Assembly: GCA_013151705.1 (NCBI GenBank)
Contig: JAADHT010000057.1
Span: forward strand, 1 to 11,019
Origin: Kiritimatiellota bacterium
GTDB taxonomy: Bacteria; Verrucomicrobiota; Lentisphaeria; Victivallales; JAADHT01
Reading direction: 5' to 3'
DNA: 11,019 nucleotides
In this document: positions 1-6,137 of the stretch, one piece after another
Layout: each line of letters starts with the position of its first letter
Numbering within the stretch: the stretch's first letter is position 1
The notes under the pieces: generated by a model
The model's input: the letters and a program-made list of their open reading frames with translations, nothing else
What the model was told of the DNA's origin: nothing
Databases searched by the model: none
Program-made: the position numbers and the translations under genes

Positions 1-1
1 C

Positions 2-637
2 CTGACTCCCACTTCCGGCGTTGTCGAGCTGGATGGAGAGGGTATCACCGGAATCGCGGACGACAAACGTTCCCGATTGCTGGCGGTCGTCGGGCAGAAC
101 TCCCTCTCGCCGATGCCGTTCACCGTGCGTCAAGTCGTCGAGATGGGACGCTCCGCGCGAGTTTCGCGGTTCGCTCCGTTTTCGGACTCCGACAGGAGCG
201 CTGTGGCGACCGCGCTGGCCGAAATGGACGTGGAGCGTTTCGCCGACAGAATGTTCAACGCTTTGAGCGGCGGCGAGAGGCAGAGAGCCAAAATAGCGGC
301 GGCTCTAGCGCAGGAGCCGGAAGTCCTTTTGCTGGACGAGCCGACATCTCAACTTGATATGGGCCATGCGGTCAAACTTATGAAACACTTGAAGAAGGTG
401 AACGAGGAGAGGGGGACGTCGATTTTGGTCGTATCGCACGACATTCAGCTTCTGTCCGGTTTCATGCGCGATTTCATTCTAATGAGAGACGGCGCCATAC
501 TGGCGTCCGGCAAACCGGAATCGGTCTTGATTCCATCTTTGGTCGCGGAAGCCTACGACTGCGAAGTCGAGATAACCCAATCGCCCTCCGGCGGGACAGT
601 CATACTTCCGAGTCGAACGAGCGACCCGCGGGAATGA
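2..637 (+). CDS. ABC transporter ATP-binding protein, FecE/BtuD (iron-siderophore/cobalamin) type, 5' end outside window
   Basis: This is the nucleotide-binding subunit of an ABC importer; it would hydrolyse ATP on the cytoplasmic face of a membrane permease. The frame is open from nucleotide 2 to the TGA at 635-637, giving 211 visible residues; the first part with the Walker A motif lies outside the window. Visible in order are the pre-Q-loop stretch PTSGVVELDG, a Q-loop at VVGQNS, the segment FTVRQVVEMGR that is typical of FecE-type ATPases, the signature LSGGERQR, Walker B LLLDEPTSQLD and the H-loop VVSHD. The tail (VAEAYDCEVEI) also resembles FecE/BtuD proteins, so iron-siderophore, haem or cobalamin uptake is the likely role; the substrate is inferred only. 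An internal TTG at 77 would miss conserved sequence, so the true start is upstream. A structured repeat begins 2 nt after the stop. Confidence 0.93.
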   Translation: MTPTSGVVELDGEGITGIADDKRSRLLAVVGQNSLSPMPFTVRQVVEMGRSARVSRFAPFSDSDRSAVATALAEMDVERFADRMFNALSGGERQRAKIAAALAQEPEVLLLDEPTSQLDMGHAVKLMKHLKKVNEERGTSILVVSHDIQLLSGFMRDFILMRDGAILASGKPESVLIPSLVAEAYDCEVEITQSPSGGTVILPSRTSDPRE

Positions 638-639
638 AT

Positions 640-664
640 GACGGCCTGGAAGGACCGTCCTACT
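640..664 (+). repeat. Structured repeat A, copy 1 (25-nt stem-loop with TGGAA loop and TACT end)
   Basis: The sequence folds as stem GACGG, a loop containing TGGAA, and stem CCGTC, followed by CTACT. It starts 2 nt after the stop codon of the ABC ATPase gene and is read in the same direction. It aligns without gaps to the minus-strand sequences at 2345-2369 and 10165-10189; the alignment shares ACG, TGGAA, CGTC and TACT at fixed positions. No T-run follows the stem, so it is not a standard intrinsic terminator. A role as a 3'-end or processing element is inferred from position only. Confidence 0.6.
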
Positions 665-742
665 GGGCGAGGCGCGGAAGAACTACGCCATGTGGCGGAA
701 CCTGAATTCCCGAAATGCTTCTTGTCAAAGTGAAGTTTTAAC

Positions 743-756
743 GTATACACAGTACT
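743..756. repeat. 14-bp partial copy of the palindrome found at the end of gatA
   Basis: GTATACACAGTACT here is identical to 2423-2436, which is just over half of the perfect 26-bp palindrome at 2413-2438. It lies in the spacer between the convergent ABC ATPase gene and gatB. The other arm is not intact here. Its function is unknown; it could be a degenerate site for a DNA-binding protein or the edge of a small mobile repeat. Confidence 0.5.
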
Positions 757-786
757 CGCTCGCACGCGCGGCTACAACAATTCGCC

Positions 787-2229
787 CTACAGTTTCTCCT
801 TCAGCATTGCCACGACCATTTGCGGATTGGCTTTGCCTTTGCTGAGTTTCATAACCTGTCCTACGAAATACTGCAGCACCTTCTGGTTGCCGGTCCGGTA
901 CTGTTCAACTTGCGCCTGATTTTCGGTTATCGCCTGATCGACCAGAGATTCGATGGCGGAGGAATCCGATACTTGGAGAAGCCCCTTCGCCTCGATGATG
1001 GCCGCTGGAGAGCCGCCGTTTTGAAACATTTCGGTGAACACCTGTTTGGCTATTTTACCGCTGATCGTGCCTTTGTTGATAAGCTCCGCGAGTTCCGCGA
1101 GGTTCGCGGGCGGGACGGGGCATTCGGAAATCTCGTTCGCGGAGTTCGCTAGTTCGCGCAGCAGTTCGGAAATGATCCAGTTCGCGATTTGTTTCGGATT
1201 GGAGGATTTCGTCGCGGCCTTCTCGAAATAGTCGGCGACGGCCTTTTCATTGGTCAAGACCTCGGAATCGTATGGAGTTAAACCGAAATTCTCTATGAAA
1301 CGCTGTTTTTTAGCGTCGGGGGTCTCCGGCATTTCAGCTCTTATCGCGTCTATCTCCTCATCGGAGAAGGTTATCGGCGTCAGATCCGGTTCCGGGAAAT
1401 AACGGTAGTCGCTCTCAGTCTCCTTGACTCTCATCAAGTAAGTCGATCCTTTGTCGTCGTTCCAGCCGCGCGTCTCTTGTGAAAGGGGCGCTCCGGCATC
1501 CAGTTCGGCCGCCTGCCTGGCGATCTCGTGGTCTATCGCTCTGTGGATCGATCTGAAACTGTTGAGGTTTTTCAGCTCTATTTTGGTGCCGAACTCTTTT
1601 CGTCCGGCGGGTTTGAGCGATATGTTCACGTCGCAACGCAATTCCCCCTTCTCCATGTCGCAGTTGCTGATGTCGGCGTAGCGCATTATCCGCTTCAAAA
1701 CCGTCAAATAGGCGTACGCCTCGTCCGCCGACGTCATATCCGGTTCGCTGACTATCTCCATGAGCGGCCCGCCGGCGCGGTTGAAGTCTATGCCCGACGA
1801 TTTTGGGAAGTGAGTTGATTTCGCGACATCCTCCTCCAGATGTATCCTGGTTATGCCGATCGATTTTTCCGGTAGAGGCTCCCTGTCGGAGAAGCGTTTG
1901 CCCGAGATGAGGATATTGCCGGCCAGGCAGAACGGCAGGTCGTACTGGGATATCTGGTAGTTTTTCGGCATATCCGGGGAGAAGTAGCTTTTTCTGTCGA
2001 ATTTGCTGAATTTGGAAATATCGCAGGAGGTCATTAGACCGGCCAGCACCGTTTTGCGTATCGCCTCTTTGTTGGGAACGGGCAGGACACCCGGATAGCC
2101 CATGCAGACCGGGCAGACCAAGGTGTTCGGCTCGGCGCCGTAGAGGTTGGCGCATGAGCAGAACATTTTACTCTCGGTTCGAACCTTCACGTGGACTTCA
2201 AGTCCTATGACAACATCGTATTTTTCCAT
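787..2229 (-). CDS. gatB: Aspartyl/glutamyl-tRNA(Asn/Gln) amidotransferase subunit B
   Basis: GatB is the tRNA-binding and kinase/transamidase subunit of GatCAB. It phosphorylates the side chain of Glu (or Asp) mischarged on tRNA-Gln (or tRNA-Asn), then aminates it with ammonia delivered from GatA. The 480 residues match the usual length. Seen are the N-terminal GLEVHVK motif, four cysteines C24, C26, C39 and C42 (CxC...CPVC) as in zinc-containing GatB proteins, FDRKSYFSPDMPKNYQISQ, the metal-site HLEED segment, DFNRAGGPLMEIVSEPD, ELKNLNSF, DYRYFPEPDL, and a C-terminal YqeY-like tail with VGQVMKLSKGKANP. The ATG is preceded by GAGG 10 nt upstream. It is the last gene of the minus-strand gat cluster, 183 bp after gatA; that gap holds two hairpins and the end of a palindrome. 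The gene appears intact. Confidence 0.98.
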   Translation of the reverse strand: MEKYDVVIGLEVHVKVRTESKMFCSCANLYGAEPNTLVCPVCMGYPGVLPVPNKEAIRKTVLAGLMTSCDISKFSKFDRKSYFSPDMPKNYQISQYDLPFCLAGNILISGKRFSDREPLPEKSIGITRIHLEEDVAKSTHFPKSSGIDFNRAGGPLMEIVSEPDMTSADEAYAYLTVLKRIMRYADISNCDMEKGELRCDVNISLKPAGRKEFGTKIELKNLNSFRSIHRAIDHEIARQAAELDAGAPLSQETRGWNDDKGSTYLMRVKETESDYRYFPEPDLTPITFSDEEIDAIRAEMPETPDAKKQRFIENFGLTPYDSEVLTNEKAVADYFEKAATKSSNPKQIANWIISELLRELANSANEISECPVPPANLAELAELINKGTISGKIAKQVFTEMFQNGGSPAAIIEAKGLLQVSDSSAIESLVDQAITENQAQVEQYRTGNQKVLQYFVGQVMKLSKGKANPQMVVAMLKEKL

Positions 2230-2323
2230 ACTGCGAATTCCTCAATATCACACCCGTTCGGGTAGGATTCCATCATCAATTTCAAAAACCTGAACGGTCG
2301 CGTTGCACATATTTCGAGCTTGC

Positions 2324-2337
2324 GACGGCATGCCGTC
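2324..2337. repeat. Perfect 14-bp palindrome in the gatA-gatB spacer
   Basis: GACGGCATGCCGTC is a perfect inverted repeat 7 bp to the left of repeat A copy 2. It may be a hairpin at the edge of the same intergenic element or a protein-binding site upstream of gatB. No second copy was found in this window. Confidence 0.35.
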
Positions 2338-2344
2338 TCCCAAA

Positions 2345-2369
2345 AGTAAGACGAGCGTTCCACCTCGTT
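2345..2369 (-). repeat. Structured repeat A, copy 2
   Basis: Read on the minus strand this is stem ACGAG, a loop containing TGGAA, stem CTCGT and then CTTACT. It has the same 25-nt length and fixed conserved positions as copies 1 and 3, but the G-C pair at alignment positions 5/16 of the other copies is an A-T pair here, a compensatory change that supports a folded RNA. It lies 43 nt downstream of the gatA stop codon, in gatA orientation, behind hairpin B. Confidence 0.6.
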
Positions 2370-2377
2370 ATCCAGGG

Positions 2378-2401
2378 ATGTCGCCCTGAAAGGAGCGACC
2401 T
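2378..2401 (-). repeat. Structured repeat B, copy 1 (24-nt hairpin)
   Basis: On the minus strand the stem pairs GTCGC with GCGAC, and a second short stem pairs CCT with AGG around a 3-nt loop, with one bulged base. The 24 bp are identical to 10242-10265 except for one base that falls in the loop. It starts 11 nt downstream of the gatA stop codon and is followed by repeat A. Function is unknown. Confidence 0.6.
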
Positions 2402-2412
2402 TCTATGAGCAT

Positions 2413-2438
2413 CTAGTACTGTGTATACACAGTACTAG
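2413..2438. repeat. Perfect 26-bp palindrome forming the 3' end of gatA
   Basis: Every base from 2413 to 2438 pairs with its mirror; the core is ACTGTGTATACACAGT. As RNA it can form an 11-bp stem with a TATA loop. On the minus strand it encodes the last residues of GatA (TSTVYTQY) and its TAG stop codon. Half of it recurs at 743-756. There is no following T-run, so it is not an ordinary terminator. It resembles a binding site for a dimeric protein, but its position inside the end of a gene argues against a classic operator. Confidence 0.7.
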
Positions 2439-3864
2439 TTTCAAACGCATGCGAGACGGATAACAGTTTCTCCTCGCCCAAAGCTGGGCCCATCAACTGT
2501 ACTCCCACCGGCATTCCGTCGGAGGCGCTGTTCCCCGCTGGAAGGCTTATGCCGCAAAAGCCCGTCAGATTCAATGAGATCGTATAGATGTCCGCCAAAT
2601 ACATTTGAAGCGGATCCGACGCGAACTCTCCGGATTTGAACGCCGTGGTCGGGGTGGTCGGAGAGAGCATAATGTCGCACTTTTCGAACGCCGCCTCGAA
2701 ATCCTCTCTTATCAGAGTGCGGGCCTTTTGGGCTTTCAAATAGTACGCGTCGTAGTATCCGCTGCTCAAAACGAAGGTTCCAAGCAATATTCTGCGTTTG
2801 ACCTCCTCGCCGAAACCGTCTCCTCTGGATTTGAGGTAGGTTTCCATCAGATCCAAGGCGTCGACGCTGCGCTGGCCGTAGCGAATTCCGTCGAATCTCG
2901 CGAGATTCGCGGACGCTTCGGCGGTGGCTATCACGTAGTACGCCGCCACGGCGAATTCCGCATGCGGAAGAGATACGGCGACGGTCTCCGCCCCCATATC
3001 TTTGAATTTGGCTATCGCCTCGTCCACGACCTTTTCAACGTCGGCATCCAACCCGTCCCGCTCGAAATATTCTTTCGGCAACCCGATTTTAATCCCTTTC
3101 AAGTCCATTGGCTCGGCCAGTGTGTCCGCGAGACTCGCGGATTCGAGATTCAGAGAGGTCGAGTCTTTCGGGTCGTGCCCGGATATCGCGTCCAAAAGCA
3201 ACGCCGCGTCCCGCGTGTCGCGGGTTATCGGCCCGATCTGATCCAGAGAGGACGCGAAAGCGACCAGTCCGTATCTTGAGACTCGACCGTAGGTGGGCTT
3301 CAATCCGACCACTCCGCAGAAGGATGCGGGTTGGCGAATGGAGCCCCCGGTATCGGAACCCAGAGCGGCGGGAACCTCCCCGGCCGCGACCGCGGCGGCG
3401 GAACCACCGCTTGATCCTCCGGGCACTCGGGTGGTGTCGCGGGGATTCGCGGTTTTCGCGAAGGCGCTGTTCTCGCAGGTGGAGCCCATAGCGAACTCGT
3501 CCATATTGGCGCGTCCGAATGGAATTATTCCGGCCGCGCGCATTTTAGCGACCACGGTGGCGTCGTACGGAGATGTTACGTTGGAGAGTATTTTGGAGGC
3601 GCAGGAGCATACGCTTCCCTCCTCCATAATATTGTCTTTGAGCGCGACGGGAACTCCGTCGAGAGGCGACAAGGAATCGCCTCTAGTCCGGCGCGAGTCG
3701 GCCTCGACGGCCATTTTCAGGATTTTCTCCACGTCCACCGAGATAAAAGCTTGAATGGAGGGTTCCATCTGTTCTGTTTTGCCGAGAAAGGCTTCGCACA
3801 CCTCCACCGAGGTTACGGCGCCATCGTTCAACGACTTCGAAATTTCATGCAACGTTTTTTCCAT
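2413..3864 (-). CDS. gatA: Aspartyl/glutamyl-tRNA(Asn/Gln) amidotransferase subunit A
   Basis: GatA is the amidase-signature glutaminase of GatCAB. It releases ammonia from glutamine, which is channelled to GatB for amidation of Glu-tRNA-Gln or Asp-tRNA-Asn. The protein has 483 residues, the normal length. The catalytic Ser-cisSer-Lys triad is visible as K76 (VPVALKDNI), S151 (PGGSSGGSAAAVAAG) and S175 (LGSDTGGSIRQPA), with the spacing expected for the family; GLKPTYGRVSRYGL and FASSLDQIGP follow. The ATG at 3862-3864 has no clear Shine-Dalgarno sequence, unlike its neighbours, although the N-terminus fits the family. The final residues TSTVYTQY and the stop come from a 26-bp perfect palindrome and look unlike a normal GatA tail; the fold should not be affected. 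Confidence 0.98.
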   Translation of the reverse strand: MEKTLHEISKSLNDGAVTSVEVCEAFLGKTEQMEPSIQAFISVDVEKILKMAVEADSRRTRGDSLSPLDGVPVALKDNIMEEGSVCSCASKILSNVTSPYDATVVAKMRAAGIIPFGRANMDEFAMGSTCENSAFAKTANPRDTTRVPGGSSGGSAAAVAAGEVPAALGSDTGGSIRQPASFCGVVGLKPTYGRVSRYGLVAFASSLDQIGPITRDTRDAALLLDAISGHDPKDSTSLNLESASLADTLAEPMDLKGIKIGLPKEYFERDGLDADVEKVVDEAIAKFKDMGAETVAVSLPHAEFAVAAYYVIATAEASANLARFDGIRYGQRSVDALDLMETYLKSRGDGFGEEVKRRILLGTFVLSSGYYDAYYLKAQKARTLIREDFEAAFEKCDIMLSPTTPTTAFKSGEFASDPLQMYLADIYTISLNLTGFCGISLPAGNSASDGMPVGVQLMGPALGEEKLLSVSHAFETSTVYTQY

Positions 3865-3918
3865 AATCGGTCGATTGTTAATGCGGTTTTTGTTGATTAT
3901 TCAAGCAGCCGCGAGTGA

Positions 3919-4239
3919 TCAATGTTTGCTCCAAGTTAGTTTCACGTACTCGTTTATGTTATGATAAGATCTCGACAACAGGCTCAACCCCGAGGCCTGA
4001 CGATGTTTTCCTTTTGTTTTCTTTTTAGGACCGCGTTTCAAGACGTGGTGTATGCCGCGGGAGTTGCAGATGATCTGACAATAGCGGTGTGATTTTGGTT
4101 CAGGCATGATCATTGTCTCAAAACAATCATCGCTCCATATCGGTCCGACGCCAATTGTTTCACATTTATTTTTCAAGTCCTCCACTTGTTTTTCCTGAGC
4201 TATGAGGCCAATGAGAAGATACTTTTTCGAGAACGCCAT
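3919..4239 (-). CDS. Small protein of unknown function between gatC and gatA
   Basis: I do not recognise this 106-residue protein. It starts 5 bp after the gatC stop codon; GGGAG in the last gatC codons is a plausible ribosome site 10 nt before the ATG. It ends 54 bp before gatA. The N-terminus (KKYLLIGLIAQEKQVEDL) looks like a folded strand-helix segment. Five Cys and His residues cluster between residues 39 and 65 (C39, H51, C54, C58, H64, H65), which could bind a metal. A basic stretch RGPKKKTKGKHR follows near residues 69-80. Its codons are richer in A and T than those of gatC and gatA (CCT, CCA, ACA, TCA are used), which hints at a recent arrival. It may be a real co-transcribed gene or a chance frame; position and ribosome site favour the former. 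Confidence 0.5.
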   Translation of the reverse strand: MAFSKKYLLIGLIAQEKQVEDLKNKCETIGVGPIWSDDCFETMIMPEPKSHRYCQIICNSRGIHHVLKRGPKKKTKGKHRQASGLSLLSRSYHNINEYVKLTWSKH

Positions 4240-4244
4240 TCGAG

Positions 4245-4550
4245 TCAGACTCCCACGTCAATCACTTTGGGAACTTTTATCAGCTCGTCGTCGATGGTTT
4301 CGGGGGCGTTGGAGATGAAGGCTTCCCTGGGGAAAGAGGCGTCCGCTCTGTCGTTCCGGACCACATTCGTCAGGGCGGCGGCATGCGCCATTGGTTCGAC
4401 TCCCTCCACATCCAGTTCCGACAGAACGTTCACGTATGCCACTATTTTCTCCATATCGATTCGAAGCGAATCCTTCTCGGTTTCCCCCAACTCGAGTCTC
4501 GCGAGATTCGCGATCGAATCCAAATCAAACGATGATGATTGCTCGCTCAT
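4245..4550 (-). CDS. gatC: Aspartyl/glutamyl-tRNA(Asn/Gln) amidotransferase subunit C
   Basis: GatC is the small subunit that wraps around GatA and GatB and stabilises the GatCAB complex. The 101 residues match the family: an N-terminal helix with IANLARLELGETEKDSL, then VNVLSELDVEGVEPMAHA, and the C-terminal strand segment APETIDDELIKVPKVID. Its ATG overlaps the TGA of the upstream histidine kinase gene in an ATGA junction, so translation is probably coupled. It is followed after 5 bp by a small unknown ORF rather than directly by gatA, which departs from the usual gatCAB order. Confidence 0.96.
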   Translation of the reverse strand: MSEQSSSFDLDSIANLARLELGETEKDSLRIDMEKIVAYVNVLSELDVEGVEPMAHAAALTNVVRNDRADASFPREAFISNAPETIDDELIKVPKVIDVGV

Positions 4551-6133
4551 GACTCGCCGGTCTCCTCTCTGGTCAATGGAAGGATAATCCTGAATGTTGT
4601 TCCTTTGCCGACTTCGCTTTCGACTTGAATGTCGCCACCGTATTTCTTCACGGTGTTCAAACAGGAATGCAAACCGTATCCTCTGGAGGAATGCTCCTCA
4701 TTGCTTTTCGTCGAAAAACCGAATTTGAAAATATTTTCGCAGACATCCTCCGGCATTCCCGGCCCGTTGTCCACCACCTCCGCCACGACGTCCTTGATAT
4801 CGTTTTTTTCAACCCGTTTGAGAACGACTCGCAACGCATGTTTCTTCTTGGTGTCCTTCTCGCTGTCCATTGCCTCGACAGCGTTTTTTATGAGGTTCAT
4901 AAAAACTTGGGTCATCATCGAGGTGTCGATGAGAACCTGCGGCACTTCATCCTCGTATTCCGTGGAAATGCTGACATCGTGTTTGTTGCAGGTTTCCTCG
5001 AATATTTTAACCGATGAGTCGATGACGCTGGATAGTGAAACCATATTTTCCGTTCCCAACTCTCCGACGAAATGTTGCTGAAGCTCGATGATTTCGCTTA
5101 TGTGCTTGAGTTTCTCGGAAAGCGAATCCAAGAGGACTGAAGAGTCATCCTTTGTTTTCGAGATATGCCCGAGAAGCTCTTTCATTATGTCGAGATACTG
5201 ACTGCCGACATCGTCTTTGAGAAGAAAATCCTGTAGTTTGCCCGAGTCCAAGTTGGCTTGTATCTGCGGCAGCAACTCGTTGAGAATCAGCGTCTCGGGA
5301 GAGTCTTTCGAATGCACCGAGCATTTCTGAAGAAGCTCATGCACCGAAAGTTTCGCCACGGTAACCGCGTTTCCGATGTTGTGGATGATACCGGCGGAAA
5401 CTTGCATCATTCCCTCTTCGCGGGCGGTCTGAACCTGTTCCTCGTATTCCCTTCTTTCGCGGAAGGCTCTTATCGCCTCCATGCTCAAAGTCGCTATCTC
5501 ATTTAATCTCGCGAGATAGTGCCCATCCTCATCGGTCAGCTTGTACATATCGAAATCATCGCCCGAAATGACGAACACCAGAGCCGTCAACTCACTTCTG
5601 ACGTAGACCGGGGAGATTATCAGATGAGCCACTTTGGACTTGAAGAAATCCGGTAGGAAATCGGGATGCTCGTCATGGGAATACAAATATTTCTTGTCTT
5701 TGAGTAATGGTTTGACATCTTCTGGAGCGAACGGAATGAGCAACTCCTGGAAAAAAGCGGAGTGGCGGCGGGGATGTGCCAGAAGTTGTTGCTCCACTTG
5801 AGCGGGAACGTCGCGTAGCGGGGGGAAGGTTCCAGCTACGGCGCAACCGACGAATTCGCCGTTTTCGTCAATCGTCACCACCGCCGCGCCGGTGCCCTGC
5901 AACGCGCGTACGGCGTATTCAATGAATTTAGCGAGGAAAGTGGAATCGCTTATGTCGCTGTCTATCACCTCGCCGGACAGACCTAGAATGGCTGCTGTGG
6001 CTTTCCTCTCTTTCGACATCTGTCTGGAATGATCGTACAACTGCCTTTTAGCGATGACATAACGGGCGTGAGCGCCTATCAAAACCATGCTCAAGCAGAC
6101 AATCGCGGCGATGAGAACAACTGTTGCGGTCAT
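4547..6133 (-). CDS. Membrane-anchored sensor histidine kinase (HNIGN-type H-box)
   Basis: This 528-residue protein would autophosphorylate on a histidine and pass phosphate to a response regulator that is not in this window. Residues 4-20 form one hydrophobic membrane segment, so most of the protein is cytoplasmic. Residues about 60-220 look like a GAF-type sensory domain. A coiled-coil linker leads to the phospho-acceptor H251 in GIIHNIGNAV, the variant seen in kinases with an HNIGN box. An unusually long helical region (about 260-350) separates it from the ATPase domain: N-box MNLIKNAVEAM (N417), G1 DNGPGM, F-box FGFSTK, G2 RGYGLHS. All ATP-binding boxes are present. AGAAGGAG 11 nt before the ATG lies inside the end of clpX, 4 bp upstream; its TGA overlaps the gatC ATG. 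The signal sensed is not known. Confidence 0.92.
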   Translation of the reverse strand: MTATVVLIAAIVCLSMVLIGAHARYVIAKRQLYDHSRQMSKERKATAAILGLSGEVIDSDISDSTFLAKFIEYAVRALQGTGAAVVTIDENGEFVGCAVAGTFPPLRDVPAQVEQQLLAHPRRHSAFFQELLIPFAPEDVKPLLKDKKYLYSHDEHPDFLPDFFKSKVAHLIISPVYVRSELTALVFVISGDDFDMYKLTDEDGHYLARLNEIATLSMEAIRAFRERREYEEQVQTAREEGMMQVSAGIIHNIGNAVTVAKLSVHELLQKCSVHSKDSPETLILNELLPQIQANLDSGKLQDFLLKDDVGSQYLDIMKELLGHISKTKDDSSVLLDSLSEKLKHISEIIELQQHFVGELGTENMVSLSSVIDSSVKIFEETCNKHDVSISTEYEDEVPQVLIDTSMMTQVFMNLIKNAVEAMDSEKDTKKKHALRVVLKRVEKNDIKDVVAEVVDNGPGMPEDVCENIFKFGFSTKSNEEHSSRGYGLHSCLNTVKKYGGDIQVESEVGKGTTFRIILPLTREETGES

Positions 6134-6137
6134 AGCG

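Noticed and set aside
640..664. Repeat A copy 1 as an ordinary intrinsic terminator of the ABC gene
   Set aside because: The stem is short with a 10-nt loop and is followed by CTACTGGGC rather than a T-run; the primary sequence is conserved beyond what a terminator needs.
553..765. Minus-strand ORF of 70 residues over the ABC gene end
   Set aside because: It mostly overlaps a real gene on the opposite strand and has no ribosome site or recognisable protein features.
2413..2438. Palindrome resembles a LexA (SOS) box, with CTGT and ACAG arms
   Set aside because: The arms are separated by 6 nt rather than the 8 of the E. coli-type box, and the site is at the 3' end of gatA, not in front of a gene.
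2896..2911. 16-bp identical sequence TCTCGCGAGATTCGCG also at 4497-4512 in gatC
   Set aside because: In both places it encodes the residues ANLAR with the same preferred codons; coding coincidence explains it.
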